Assembly (NCBI RefSeq): GCF_026745355.1
Contig: NC_079210.1
Location: forward strand, 31,546,559 to 31,610,558
Reading direction: 5' to 3'
DNA: 64,000 nt
Source of the DNA: Beta vulgaris subsp. vulgaris
Lineage: Eukaryota > Streptophyta > Magnoliopsida > Caryophyllales > Amaranthaceae
Below the pieces are notes generated by a model. That model made no database searches and had not been told where the DNA came from. It was given only the letters and a program-made list of their open reading frames with translations. Positions 33,361 through 46,911 of this stretch are shown here, in pieces; within the stretch, counting starts at the first letter, position 1, and every line of letters begins with the position of its first letter. A program made the translations under genes and the position numbers.

Positions 33361-36300
33361 ATGTCAACGGTTAACGTAATTAAGTCATCTCTTGATTCCA
33401 TAAACCAGGTAAATCTTACTTTCTTCTTCTCCTTTCATTTTATCATCTTTTTTATATTAATTTTATCTTTGTTTTTTTGGTGTAAGCTTGTTAATTGTTC
33501 TTCACTTAATTGGGTTTTTGAATGAATAATTATTATAGAATTTGGAATGAGCTAGAATTTCTCGATTAAATGCCGGGTATTGTTAGTCACTGAATTTCTG
33601 GATAAAATGTGGAATATATTTTTATTAATTGTGGGTTTAAAAGTGATTGCACCAAGCAAAACAAAGCCTTAGTGATGTATTACAACATGATCAAGTGAAG
33701 TGGGTTGATTTGATCAAAAACAGATTATGAACTTCTGAATTGTTGATAATCTTTGCTGCTAATGAACTCGGGCCGCTGCCCATAAGGAATGAACATAACA
33801 TAAGTCGAGCAGCAATCAGTGACGGATCCAACTATATGGGTTCAGAGCCGTTCAAAAAATAAACTACAATCAATTTTCTTTAGTGACCCAATGATAATGT
33901 TTAATGTAGTAGGTGTTCTTATTAAGAAAAATTATGGATATACTTTGTCCCACATTTGTGTACCAATTGTGTGCCACTATTCTAATTAGTTTATTATAAT
34001 GTGTGTTTAAATTTTAATTAAGAATTGGTGGGTTATAGTGATTTTTTTAATAAGGAAAACAAACTTAGGAAGGACCCTTATTAATTCGGGGCCAACCTAA
34101 AACATCCTTACAGATGATAAAGGAGAAATCAATACAGTACGGGAGAAGAGTAGTTATGGCCCTTGTTAGCCATGAAATTCGCCGCTTTATTGGCTTCCTT
34201 GAAGCAATGATCAATCTGGCACATGGAGAATGCCGACATCATAATTTCTGCGTCACATATCATGTTGTCAATTTCCAAAGGCGTAGACCAACAATTTTTA
34301 ATAGCATTAACAATAGTCAAATTAACCCCTTCCACTAGTAATTGCAAAATACTAAGAGGAGCGGCTCCCTTAAGGCCTTCGATAAGCCCCCAAGCCTCGG
34401 CTTGCAAAATTGAAACTGAAGAGCCAAGATTTTTAGCACCTGCAAGAAGAACAGTGCCGTCAGAATCTCTTAAGACAAAACCACAAGCTGCATTACCATG
34501 TGCTAATTTAGATCCATCAAAATTTAGTTTTATGAACGAAGCCGAAGGAGGGGAACAAATAAGATTTTTCCCCTCCCTACGCCTAGAAGAGGAGGCAAGA
34601 ACTCCTTTAGGAGGGGAGACACTGGAAGCTGCGAACTCGACCTGCTGCGCTTTCGACCAATTCGCAGCGAACTTAAAAATAGATAGACTAGCTTGCCTAA
34701 ACGTAATAGATTCATTTTTAAAAATGAGCTTTATTTTTAAAGAACCATAAAAACCACCAAACAAAGGCAAAGTCTTGGATATGCTCCTTAGAGGACTCTT
34801 GCAAATATAAATTCAAAGTCCTACGAAAAGACGAAGGATATGGAATACAAGTATGAGGTAATAAAGGCCAATTAAAATCCTCATGCAACTTTTGCAAAAT
34901 ATCTTGAGTGAATGGGCAGTCAAAGAACAAATGTGTAGCTGTCTCAGAGTGAAAGTTACAAAAAAACACATTGAAAGTTACAAAAAACACACTGATGAGG
35001 AAGAAAAAATGGCTTTTTTCCAACCTGGACTTGGTAGGGAGCCCATCATTACAAGCTTTCCATAGAAAATTTTTAATCTTTGGAAGAACCTACAATTTCC
35101 AAATCCACTTGAAATCAACATCGTCATTATGATGATTAAGCTCACCTTGTATCGAAACCGCTCCAGACTTAACTGAGTACTCACCATCTGGAGAAAGCCC
35201 CTAAATGAGCTCATCCTCTCTTCCCGAGCAAGGAATATACAAAGAGCAAATAGTGTCAACTATATGAGAGGGGACAAGAGAGCAGATTTTTGAGCGGTTC
35301 CGGGTAAAATCTGGATTAATGACATCGACCACCTTCAGGTTGGTGGATCCACCAACTACCTGAATGACACTACTGATTGGGTAAGGGAAAACCCAGTTAT
35401 CCATCCAGGAATTGATTTTCCTGCCATTACCCAGGTGCCATCTCAAGCCTTTAGGAAAAAAACCACGAAGACGCATGAGGCTTTTCCAATGCCAAGAAGC
35501 CACATTAGAGACTTTATGAGACATAATAGGAGTTCTCTTACAATATTTTTTCTTGACAAGATTAACCCATAGGCTGGCGTGACCTTTAACCAGCTTCTAA
35601 AGCAATTTCATCTGTAATGCCATATTATGAGGTTCAACCCTACGAAACCCAAGCCGACCTTTAGCTTTAGATTTGCAGGTTTGGTCCCAGCTAATTTGAT
35701 TAGCACTTTTGCTATCAGGGTTCTTATTCCAGAAGAAATTACGATAAGTTTTATTTAAATTAAGGAGAATAGGCTTTGCGAGAGAAAAGCTTTGCATCTG
35801 AAAGTTAGCTTTAGTAGCTATAATAGCTTGAATTGAAACAGAGCGACCAACTTCTGAGAGAGAGTTGTCTTTCCATTTTGGATGTTGATTTATAGTTTTG
35901 GAAAGAATCGAAACAAAGGTTTCTTTTGTGACCCGGGAATCAATAATAGGGCACCCTAAATAATCCCCCAAAGAAGAGGATTCTGACATGGCTAGAATGG
36001 AACTAAAATTCGCTTTTTTATCACACGTCACATTCTTAGTAACCTGGAAAGCTGATTTGTGAAAATTCACTAATTGCCCTGATATCGAGCAGTACTTGTC
36101 TAGAATCTCCTTGATCTGTTTGCGGCTAGTATCATTATCTTTAGCAAATATCATAGTGTCATATGCAAAAGTTAAGAATGGAATACGCACACCTGATTTA
36201 CCTATAGAGATTCCCACCCTTTTTTCTTTTGCCCTACTGGCCACAGGCAGCAGACAGCTCCCTGGCTAATAGCTCCACACATAGAATAAACAAGTACAGG

Positions 36301-39300
36301 GATAACAGATCTCCTTGTCGTATTCCTCTATAGGGGAAAATTCTATCTCCCGGAATACCATTTACAAGCACTGAAAAAGAGGTGGAGGAAATACAACTTT
36401 TAATTCAGCTAACCCATTGTGGACAAAAGCCCAACTTGTTTAGAGTAGAAATAATGTATTTCCATTCCAACTGGTCATACGCTTTTTCCATGTCTAATTT
36501 CATAGCAATCCACCCATCCTTCCTAGATTTCTTTATGAAAGAATGGAACATTTCATGGGCAATTTAAATATTGTTCTGAATAAGCCGATCAGGAACACAT
36601 GCACCCTGAAGAGGGTGGACAATCTTCCCTAAAACAGTTTTAAGGCGATTTGTAATAACTTTAGAAATGATCTTGTATATTGTGGAACATAAACTTATGG
36701 GGTCTGAAATGATTTGCATTAGACGGGTAATTTTTTTTTAGGAATGAGAGCTAAAACAGGATGGTTAATTTCTTTAAGGATGTTGCCTGAATGAAAAAAG
36801 GTTCTAGCACCACGTATCACTGAATTCCCTACTAACATCTAGTACTTCTGAAAGAAGGGGGAAACCAATCCAGACTCGGGGGATTTATTGGAGGCTAGGT
36901 CAAAAAGAGCATTATTAATTTCTTCCCCATTGACCTCTCTAGTCAAGAACAGATTGTCATCTGATGAAATAACAGGGGATAATAAGGTCAAGTCGGTATC
37001 CTCGAAATGACACAGGATCAGAAATAAACCTTTGGCTAAATTCCTCTGCAATTTCCTTTGCGATTTTTAATGGGCTAGAAATATAATCCTGGGATGAAGT
37101 AATAAACTCCCGAATTTGATTACGACTGCGCCTAGTCGCATGCGCATGATAATACTTTGTGTTGGCATCACTTTGGGTGAGAATTGTCGTTTTACTTTTT
37201 TGTTTCCAGCACTCTTAGTAAGACAATAGTGTCATTCGTTTTTTTAATAGTAAATTTTGCTTAACTTGTAGTGCTGAAAGGTTTGCATTAACTAGAATTT
37301 TTTGTTGTGCAATTAGAAGTGTGCTTCGACTGTTCTCAGTTGGCAAAAAATGTTCCCAAATTGAGTTTGATTCCATACTTTAGCTTTAGTTTTAAGTGCT
37401 TTGCATTTATCAACTAAACAAAACATATTGGAACTTGTAAATTGCAAGCACCAGTTTTTTTTACTAAATTATCGAAATCCTTTCTAGTACACCACATCTT
37501 CTCGAACCTAAATGGGGGTGCTTTTGATTCGGCCTTGGGTAGAAAAGCTAGCGCTACTTGGCAGTGAAGATAAAAAAAAAAAGAAGGATGTTTGACATGT
37601 TTGAGGAAATTTAGCTATCCATTCTATACTTGACACACCCTTATCAAGCCTCTCATATAAATTGTTATTGCTAATCAAACTTTTCCGCCAAGTAAATCTG
37701 GGACCATTAAACGGAATTTCTACACAATTTACTCTATTAAACAGATTATTCATGATTTTTTTTAACCCTATTGCTATTAAAAGGGGCACCACTACTTTTG
37801 TGTTGGGAGTTACTTTTTTCATTAAAATGTCCCAATATAATGAATGGGGAAGTCAGACCGTTAGCATAGATGATTAGCTCCTCCCAAAATTCAGGTTTAT
37901 GGGAAGCTTGGGCTGCGGATAAACAAAAATGACAATAAAAGAGAAGTGAATATTAAGTAGATTTACCTCAGTTGTGATGAATCTTTGTGCTTTGAAAACA
38001 ACATTTAAGCTAAATGGATTTCGATTACAGGCCTTCCACATAAGCCATAATCCCCCTGACAAACCAACAGTAGGGATGAAATCAAAATAATGGAACCCAC
38101 ATTTCCTAATACAAGCTAGAGAGGGGGGATTTTGAGTTTTGACTTCACATATTATACAAACTTTGACACAACTAGTGTCACAAAAATCCTTAACCTCTGC
38201 TAACGCATATTTTCTACGACATCCCCTAATGTTCCAAAAGGCCAACATTAAATTATTATATTACAAAGAAGCATTTGCCTAGGGGGGGGGGGGGGGGCTG
38301 TTTTAAAATCTCTTCCTCTTGAGAGTTGAGGATGCATCATCCTCCTCTATGTCTGCAACCCTCCTTTTTGCCGAGCTCGTCTGGGTAGATAGCTCAAGTG
38401 GGAGGGTTGGGTCGATACCCATCTTCTCAATATGATGAATGATTGAGTTGTCTGAATTCAGGGAGTGAGAGGAATTTCCTGCTAAGGAGTTAAACTTCCT
38501 CATTTTGATCACTAGGATCATTAACAACTGTCAATGCAGCATCATCATACTCATCATTTTCATAATAAGAAAGAACTGATCCACCCCATAGTTTAATGGC
38601 ATGTATTGAGTATGGTCTACTAATTCTATAGTGGAGTAGACTTTAATAGGGCCAGGAGAAGAGGGGGCCAACACAGAGGCCTTACCAGGAGCACAAGCCT
38701 TCACCAGAGGCTCAGCAAGAGGGGAGACTAGAGGAGTTCCAGAACCTTCATAATCACTAGAGGAGTCAGATGAGAGGAGAGGAGAAGCTATCAAGAGCTT
38801 TCCCTTTCCTTTGTCATTTTCAGGAACTAGGCCAGTAGCTTTGTGCTTACCATAGGGAGGAACCATAGGAGAGGGTTCCTCGATCACAATAACTTTTGCA
38901 TGGGGGGGCTTGAGAATACCTTTTTCAGAAGAATGAAATCGTTTCTTGAATGGGACAGAACTGGGAGCTTTTTTGCCAAGATGTTTGGACTGTGCATGTA
39001 CCACTTGTGCTTGCTCAGCAGTGGTCACATGCATATCTTGTCCAATAGCCTTGGCTAAAGCTTGATATAAAGTTTTTTGCTTAGGATTTTTCACCAGCTT
39101 CACAGTAACAACTTTCTTAGGAGAGTTAAGAAGAGGACAACTATCAATCAGGTGCACAGAATCACCACAAAATGAGCAACCAGATGAAAAGTCTTCATAC
39201 CACACAACATAACAGTGATAATAGTTACCAAACAGTAAAATAAAATGGCACACAAGTGTGAAACAAAAAGTGGAACAGAAAATTTTGATTCATACTATTT

Positions 39301-42300
39301 AACCATATTTCTAACCTCATTATGTATTACTCCAACTACCCTCTAATTTTTTACTCATTTTAGTCCTCCTCTCCACCCTCTCCACCTTCTGCATCACCAG
39401 TGCCCAACTACCCAACCCACAAATCCCAAACCTCTAAAATCACTAGTACCTAGCCCTCTAAGTTTAGAAAGAGCTAAGTCTCAAACTATGAGTAACTTGG
39501 ATGGTTGTGGAAATCGTGGAACATGCAATACAATTTTAGTCAATTTGTAGCAATTTTGAAATTCTATCTCAGGATGAACTTCTAGTGACATGTTTAAAAC
39601 ATTTGCCTTTGCTAATGTAATCTTTAGATTATAAAATTTGCCTCTTACAATTTCTGCTTTCCTAGTTAATCCTTACTCCTTAGCTCGTATTCGCTACTGC
39701 AAGTCAGTTGCAGTGGGTGCATCAAGAGATTTATACAAAAAGAAATTAGAAAGAAATTTAATTGAATTTAGAAGAAAAACAAATTATGTGCAGCGTTTGA
39801 AATTGGGAAAGGAAAAAGGAAGTGTCTGCTTATGGGACTCAATCCTGCGTCCAAGGGAAGCTTTGTCTCAGGGAGTGAACTTGGCACACAGAGCAAGACC
39901 ATCTTCACCGCCTTGTTTTTTGTGTTATCTATTACATGGGAAAATTTATAAGCGATTTTATAATAAAGAGCTACACAATTTTTTTCCAAAATTCTATTGG
40001 GTTTAGCTGAACCCAGTGAACTCATAGTGTATCAGTATGTTGCAGCAATGTGAGGGAGAATATGGATGTACAATAACTAATCGTATTGCTAGATAATGGT
40101 GGTGGAGATAGTGATAGGAAAAAGAGAAGTTAATTAGAGGTCAAATTGTTTTCAACAGTAATGCATGTTTACACATTGTGATATCTGGTAAACGCATCAG
40201 TGCTGCTGAGTTCAGGATGTTTCTTAGTTTCAAATGTTTTTCCTCCTGTCATTGCTATGTACTATTTTTATGGATCTTTAGACAATAATATGGCAATGAT
40301 GATGAAGTGCTTTCTATTTCTACCTTTTGATTTTGCACATGAAGTATAGAAAATTATTTTTTGTTTCAAGTTAATGTATCCCAATTGTGGTGTGTTATTT
40401 GTGTAAATGTGTTTTCCATTTATTCCGAATGGTTTTGTATCTAAAATCTGATAGGAATATTCATATCATCATGACATTTGACTTACTTAGGCATAATTTC
40501 TAGGTATGATTCCCCTAATCAGGTTGCACTTTGTATGCTTGGCCTTTAGCTCTTATATAATATTTCGTCGTATGGGTCATATTCAGGGAATTGAGTCAAA
40601 TTGGCTTCATTATCCTTCACTAATCAAAATTTGATTTTTCCGTTATGTCACTTGGTAGTCTTCCTTGAACTTATAGTTTAGGGTATACTAATATGGAAAG
40701 ATTCAAAGGTGAACTTACTAAACTGACGAAATGACTATAATATTTGAGACAACCCAAAATTGAATTGATTAGTTAGGAACGGACGGAGTATCAGCTTTAC
40801 TGATTATTCTCTTATATACAAATATATGTAGGTATCAGAACAACTTCATGAGGCTGTTGTTTACCTAGATGCTGGATGCACTGAGAGTTTCCAATATCTC
40901 GGTGCATTCTCTTTGTTGTTGGAACATGGAGCACGTGCTGTTTGCTGCTTGGAGAACATGTCACCACTTGACATGGTAAGGAATCTCCTCATTCTTTTGT
41001 GCCATATGTTGTAGATGATGAATTGTCTCCAAATGACGTTGCGCTTCTTCTCCCTTGCTGAGAGGTTAGTTTTTGGCATCCTTAGCCTGATATGTGAAGG
41101 ACAAAAGACACAGGGAAGAAATCAGCGGAATAATTACCAAGCGATAGTTATAAGATCTCTGTTAATTTCTTGTTTGATGATCGATACAAATTAACATGAC
41201 AGAAGATATGCAACCAGGAAATATCTGTGCTTGAGAATGCACAAAATTTTTGTTTCTTCAGTAGCAGTTATTGCTCCGACTTTCTTTCCTACCTGTGAAA
41301 GATTGTATGATTCTTCTTGCATTCTTAATGAACATATATTTTTACTAATGACTTTGTCCATTAGCTTCAATTACTCTTAAATTCAGGAGAAGGATCTTGA
41401 TGGCTTTACTTCTTTTCTAGGCTGCTGATTGGAATGGAACATCAGACTCTGCAAAGAAAGTGGTTGTTTTAACATCATGCCTATTGAGTGATGTACACCG
41501 CTATACCATACGCTGTCTGGGAGCGCACCCAAGTATTCAGTATTGTTACATTTTCACTTCTATCTCAGAGGTTTGTTTGCCGCCTTTCTAGTTACTTTGT
41601 TCTCTCTCCCTCTCTCTCTCTCCTCCATCTTCCCCTCTTCAATTACCTTTAGTGAAATTTGTGCCACTATGTGGTTTTTTTCCTTCAGTAAATACAAATA
41701 GAAGCCACTTTGGATTGCTTGTATAGTTGTATGCCACTCATCTAGTTGTGACTCAGTCTTGTGTCTCTTAAGATTCTGATCTCTAAACCTTTCTTCTCTC
41801 TTTATGCTCCAATTCTACTGAAAATTCCTATGTATTGGATCCTAAACTATGACCTTGAACTCGAATCCCAGAATCGGTGATATCTTGTTCTCTAATTCCC
41901 AAAGTTGAAAGCCTGTGCTGTAGCTCCCCTCTCCCTGGCTTGTTGGTGCTGGGATAAAGAACATATTGGATTCTGGATTTGATGTATAACAACATCACAT
42001 ATAACTTGTATGATGGTTTATTTGACCTGTGCACTGCATTTCTTCTTGGCACCCAATCTATATTCTTCCAGGAATCTGATGTCCTAATACATTGCAATGA
42101 GTCCATCCATTCCGTTAAACTCTTACCTTCTTTTCAATGTTTCTTTCTGCAAGAATTGCAGGACTTCTTTCTCATCCTCTTTTTAAGTGTTAGTATCCAT
42201 GTCAATCACACTCTTCTAGTTGTTTATCAATCAGATTTTCTGCTTCTGAATATAATTTCTGTTTCCCTCCACGCCTTTTTGTTTTATGGCTTCTTGGAGT

Positions 42301-44049
42301 CTTTATAATATAATTTTTCTAATTAAATTCTTCCACGAGGTGTTTGGGATTTGTTCGCAAGTAATTTTACTGCTGAACTTTCGTCTGAGGAAAACACCGT
42401 ATGTAGCTCTGCATGTTATCACTAGCTCATTCATCTTGTGTCATTTTGTCATAGATTTTTCTACTTAGTATTCAAAAACCAAATAAAACAAATTAAGTAA
42501 ATAGATTATAGCCTTTTTAGTATTACAAGGCTGTAATAAGGCAAGTGATCTTCTGTGGTTTTTCAAAATGGTGAGAGAGAACTTCATAATTTTGCCGTGA
42601 GTTCTGTTACTTGATATTCAATTATGTGCCTTCTTATTTAACAGTGTGATGAGCAAAGTTAACTAATTTTCATCCTCAGATAGCACACTCAGCATATCCT
42701 GATTCACCCCTTGGCCCAGATGCATTTCGAGAATATGAGTCCTTGTTAATACAAGATTATGAAGAGCTTTCGAATAAGCACAAGATTAAGTCTGAACGGT
42801 TGGATGAAAGGGACTTATCAGAAAGCTTGGCCTCCTTAGAAGGTTGGGCTCAACTTGATGACAAAGACATTTCTCACATTGTCACTAGCCCTTGCGTGTC
42901 AAATATCTTTGAAGATAATCCGAAGCAGAAAGAGCAAAAGTTGGTCGTGTCTGTGCAGCACTTTCCAATGATATTTTGTCCCTTGTCACCAAATTTCTTT
43001 GTCTTACCTTCAGGAGGATCAGTTGCTCAAGCTAGCTTGGCAACTGAGCACGAGCATTCTCTTAGTCCTGGGTTGCCCCCATTAAGCGTTGGTCTTGCTT
43101 CTGAAGGTGAAGATGTTCCTGGGGCAACTCTTACAGCCCATTTTCTCTATTATCTTGCTTCTAAGGTAACCGATGCTTTCCATTTTGCTTGAATGCTAGT
43201 TGAGTTGGCGTTGACATTTTGTCTTTTTGTTTCTTGGGTTTTGCCTTTCTAGCATATGCAAACTTCTATGATATGATATGTGTGATACAGACATACAGTG
43301 GATAGCTTAACATCTCTGTGAGATAATAGTAGTTGTCATATCCAGGTTATTACGCCCTCTTGTATTCATGATATGTCTATATCTCTGCCCTGGAGTTGGT
43401 GGAAGTATCCCCCTTCCCCCACTCTCCACCCCACCTCCACCTCCATAAAGCACGCATAAGCAGACACAGAAAATAGTAAGTTGTAGAGTATCATCCTTGG
43501 AAATTCGGAAGAGTTGTTGAGCATCTGTTTAGAGAGCTGATTTATTAACCATGGGGATAAAGCAAGAAATTATCTGGCAATCACATAGATTATTTACTGG
43601 CCTAATGTTGATCTTGTTTTCTTGTCACATCTGTTATACGCTAATTGCTCTTGACACAGCTTTGTTATCTTTCTACGACCTAATTCCTGAACAGGAAGTA
43701 CAATACATATTTTAGTGTTACTAGGGATTAAACTAGATGTCTCACACAGTCAAACTGTCACTAAGCTTCTCATAGCTTTTTGCAAAGTAGCAGTATGTGC
43801 TTTGCCAAATCGGAATGCATTTATGTATTAGTTAGAAGTAAAACCAGGAACATTTTAATTCTCTACAGCATAGACTAGGCAGGAATTCAACGCAGTGCAC
43901 TGCTAATGGTGTTGTATGGGACATAAGAGTCTAAATGGGGTCATGCTGTTCTAACATCATTTCCTTCTTCCTCAAGCTATATTTCACCAATGAGATCTAA
44001 TTGTTCCTATTCTGTCTTTCTATTGCCTTTTTTTACCTTCCCCACCTCC

Positions 44050-44118
<69 letters not shown>

Positions 44119-46758
44119 GAGGGGGTGGGTTCATGATAGTTCCTTGCTATTGAATGATATAAAGTAAGATGAAGAGATATATATGTGATGCTAGGCTGGC
44201 TCTGTAGTCACAGAAGTACATCAGAATTATTTCAGAAACTATATGTAAAAGATGTATTCGACTTTTAAGTGTTCCACATACGGGTAGCATACTAGCACTA
44301 GCCCTTTTTTGGAACTTAATTTGCTGAGAGCACACAACTACGCGAGTCTCACAATAATTTGAGACTTCACCATGGGCTTGGGTCCCCAAGCTGTATGTGA
44401 GTTACCTGAAACTGAGAACTGCAGAGACTCTACCAACGATGTTATTCTTTTCAATGTTTGGTGGTATGGCCAGTTGTACTCTTGGCCTTTGTTTTCTAAC
44501 TTTTATCACCTCTATTCCCTTGTTAAATGTTTCCTTTTCCTCCCTTGATCTGTAGATGGACCTAAAACTGGAAATATTTTCCTTTGGGGATCTATCAAAA
44601 ACTGTTGGAAGAATATTGACAGACATGTCAAGTCTTTATGATGTAGGTCGTCGTAAGAGGTCAGCAGGCTTGTTGCTGATTGACCGCACTTTGGATCTCC
44701 TGACTCCATGTAGTCACACCGATTCCTTTTTTGATAGAGTATTTTCTGCTTTAACTCGTAGAGAAAGATCATCATATTCTACACATGCAAAAAACTCACA
44801 GACCCGAGGAAAGCCAATTACTCGTATACACCGTGCACCTCTCGATGTTCGAATACCACTTGACAGTGTTTTCAACAAAGAGTCTAAAGCTGATAATTTT
44901 CAACTACTGGAAAGCATTGAAGCTTTTCTATGTGGTTGGAATTCCAGCAGTTCTGATCCAAAGATCCAGGACCTGATTGACCTTAGCTCCAAAATTCAAG
45001 ATGAGAAGTCCTCCGACTCTATACAGCATACGTTTGATGGGTCCTTTATGGCTGCTGAAAGTTTCCATGGAACACCTTATTTAGAAGCTGTATTAGGAAG
45101 GCATATGAAGGATGGGACAGTACTTGTTAAGAAGTGGCTCCAAGAAGCTTTGCGCAAGGAGAATATATCTGTGAATGTGAAAGCTCGATCTGGTTTTGCT
45201 ACAAAGTCAGAGTTGGAACCTATGATAAAAGCGCTGGCTACAAGTGATTCTTCTTTTCTAAGAAATAAAGGGATTATCCAGTTGACTGCTGCTGCACTGG
45301 CTGCTATGGATGAATTACATTGTGACAAATGGGATGCATTTATCAGTGCAGAGAAAATGTTGCATGTCTCTGCCGGAGACACGAGTCAAAGTCTTGCTGC
45401 TCAAATAGGTGACTTGGTCAACAAAAGTATTTTAACTAGATCTCAAGGTGGAAAATCAATGTCCTCCCAAGGATTAATTTCTTTTAAAGATGCATTGCTC
45501 CTCACAGTAATGGGATATATATTGGCGGGTGAAAGTTTTCCCACATCAGGAACTACTAGTCCTTTTTCATGGCAGGAGGAGCATTTAATGAAGGAAGCCA
45601 TTGTTGAGGCTATACTTGAGAACCCAGAGTTAGCAGAACTTAGATTTGTACATGGTCTTGCAGAAGAGCTTGATGCATACCGAAGCAAGATCAGCTCAAA
45701 GGAAAAAAATCTTACAGATGAATTATCAATCGATGATTTGGATGATGAGGATTGGGGAAACTGGGGTGATGAGGATGCTGGGAATGCTAGTAATAAAGAG
45801 CAAGGATATGATGATATGCAGCTCAAACTAGAGTTGCGCGACAGGGTTGATAACCTTTTCAGATTCTTGTACAAGTTATCTGGTTCAAAAAGAAGAAATT
45901 TACCATTGAGGGAAGGTCCCTTTGCCTCAGAATTAGGTACTGGAGGTGACTCCTTCGAAAGTAAAGGGTTGCTATACAAGCTATTATTGAGAGTGTTGGG
46001 AAAATATGATGTACCTGGATTAGAGCATCACTCTTCAACTGTGGGTAGACTTTTTGGAAGATTTGGCCTTGGGCAGGTAAAGAAGTGCTTATTATGTGTT
46101 TAAAACAGAATCCTGATTGTTTCATGCTGATTTCTAATGGTTGACTCGTGCAGGCGAAACCTAGTCTAGCAGACCAAAATCTTATCCTTGTTTTCATTAT
46201 AGGAGGCACCAACGGTCAAGAGGTCAGTGATCTGAAAATAAATATGTGCATTGTTTTCAAATGTTGCATGCAATCAACCTCTGCAAGTATATCTGCTTGC
46301 TTTTTGTGTGCTCGTGGATTACTCAGGGCAGCTGTGGGACTTTCGAGCTCTGCAGTTATTTCTATTTTGGTATTAATGCACCATTTTTATCGCTGCATCC
46401 GAACAAATTAACAGCCATTTGAAATCTTCTAACCCTTTGCTCACTTCCGTCATGGTAGTACATTTCTGTCTGTTTACACTACCTCAAGAATTATTGCTTG
46501 AAGAGTAAGCTATTTTGTAGTGAGATCATTTGACAATCTTATATTGATGAAGTATTTACTATTTAGTTATTACTTCCATGAAATCACTTTCCACGTATGC
46601 CCTGATTGACTTCTTTTACCTTTCATCAGGTACATGAAGCTTTCGAGGCATTGTCTGATAGCGAGAGGCCGAATATAGAGCTTATAGTTGGTGGCACAAC
46701 ACTTTTAACCCCTGAGGACATGCTTGAGTTACTTCTGGGAAACTCTAGTCACTTCTAA
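33361..46758 (+). CDS. MIP3: MIP3, Sec1/Munc18-family (SCFD2-type) tether subunit
   Basis: Seven exons with canonical GT–AG borders join in phase 0: 33361–33408, 40832–40975, 41421–41570, 42680–43165, 44556–46076, 46154–46222, 46630–46758, for 848 residues. It aligns throughout with the plant SM-like protein MIP3: [20 protein letters not shown] near the start, [20 protein letters not shown] in the middle, [40 protein letters not shown], an acidic [15 protein letters not shown] stretch, and [17 protein letters not shown] at the end. In Arabidopsis MIP3 joins MAG2, MIP1 and MIP2 in an ER-membrane (Dsl1/NRZ-like) tether for Golgi-to-ER vesicles and acts with ER Qa-SNAREs; this is family knowledge. 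The start is chosen because [15 protein letters not shown] matches the family N-terminus. Intron 1 (7,423 bp) holds an antisense LINE. No frameshift is present, in contrast to the surrounding repeats. Confidence 0.95.
34129..34770 (-). pseudogene. LINE RNase H domain
   Basis: The frame contains [20 protein letters not shown] with the first catalytic Asp, then [14 protein letters not shown] with the catalytic Glu. This is the plant LINE-type RNase H (RVT_3) that degrades template RNA during reverse transcription. Immediately upstream lie KEFLPP-type linker remnants and a zinc-finger piece [14 protein letters not shown] (34718–35023), normally part of the zf-RVT domain. The reading frame of the RNase H itself is open, but it is separated from the polymerase by frameshifts. 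Confidence 0.85.
35201..35524 (-). pseudogene. LINE zf-RVT linker region
   Basis: [20 protein letters not shown] and [19 protein letters not shown] match the conserved 'W+S+...+.G.RW.+GNG..I..W.D.W+P' block found after the reverse transcriptase in plant L1 elements. Confidence 0.8.
35597..36720 (-). pseudogene. LINE reverse transcriptase
   Basis: Upstream fragments read [20 protein letters not shown] (near 36250–36330), the 'QGDPLSP.LF' block. The next frame has [14 protein letters not shown] at the catalytic motif, normally FADD, so one catalytic Asp is replaced by Tyr. Further conserved pieces are [30 protein letters not shown] and [20 protein letters not shown]. The catalytic substitution and frame breaks show it is dead. 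An earlier piece (36839–37051, [20 protein letters not shown]) is the RT N-terminal block. Confidence 0.85.
37508..38248 (-). pseudogene. LINE AP-type endonuclease
   Basis: [20 protein letters not shown] opens the endonuclease with the N-R-G block. CIICEVKTQ contains the catalytic glutamate, and [10 protein letters not shown] matches the 'GGL.++W' block. After a frame change, [14 protein letters not shown] matches the family's 'G..FTW' block. The enzyme nicks target DNA for target-primed reverse transcription. Split frames show decay. Confidence 0.8.
38531..39253 (-). pseudogene. LINE ORF1 C-terminal part with zinc knuckle
   Basis: [20 protein letters not shown] followed by CP gives a CX2CX4HX5C zinc knuckle, as in plant L1 ORF1 nucleic-acid-binding proteins. 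A Ser/Pro/Lys-rich tail follows. The N-terminal DUF4283 domain is absent, consistent with 5' truncation at about 39250. Confidence 0.7.
39260..40831. other. Rest of MIP3 intron 1, no gene seen
   Basis: No supported coding region. GAACGGACGGAGTA at about 40774 resembles one Stowaway terminus (TACTCCGTCCGTTC in reverse), but no partner end was found. Confidence 0.5.
44050..44118. repeat. Compound (CT)n(TG)n(AG)n microsatellite in MIP3 intron 4
   Basis: About 11 CT units, then about 15 TG units, then about 8 GA units, uninterrupted. It lies in the 1,390-bp intron 43166–44555 and is likely polymorphic. Confidence 0.95.
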
Positions 46759-46789
46759 GGCTCTGTATCACTGTATGTATTGATCTGAT

Positions 46790-46803
46790 CCCCCCCCCCC
46801 CCC
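46790..46803. repeat. Poly(C) run after the MIP3 stop codon
   Basis: Fourteen C in a row, 31 bp after the MIP3 stop codon, presumably in the 3' UTR. Length is likely unreliable in the assembly. Confidence 0.8.
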
Positions 46804-46911
46804 TAAATCTCTGAGCTCAACACAGGTTAGTTATAGGCTCTGTAGATATTGACCTCAAAGCTATTCTCCTTTTTTTCCCGTTTTTTTTTTTGGCGGGTGG
46901 GGGAGCTTACG

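Larger units (their letters stand above)
34080..39253 (-). mobile_element. L1-type LINE, decayed, antisense in MIP3 intron 1
   Basis: Minus-strand order fits a plant L1 element: ORF1 zinc knuckle (39253–38531), AP endonuclease (38248–37508), reverse transcriptase (about 37051–35597), zinc-finger/RVT linker (35524–34718) and RNase H (34770–34129). The 5' part of ORF1 is missing, typical of 5' truncation. The 3' end lies near 34080. A clear target duplication was not found. Many frameshifts and stops make it inactive. A 16-G run sits at 38282–38297. Confidence 0.88.

Noticed and set aside
33818..34060. CAGTGACGGATCCAACTATATGG, similar to ends of non-autonomous elements
   Set aside because: Only one end is visible and no TSD or partner could be found.
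39638..40006. 122-residue frame in MIP3 intron 1
   Set aside because: No family resemblance, inside an intron, and an overlapping minus-strand frame is similarly long.
40774..40790. Single Stowaway-like terminus (GGACGGAGTA)
   Set aside because: No matching left terminus with TA was found within a plausible distance.
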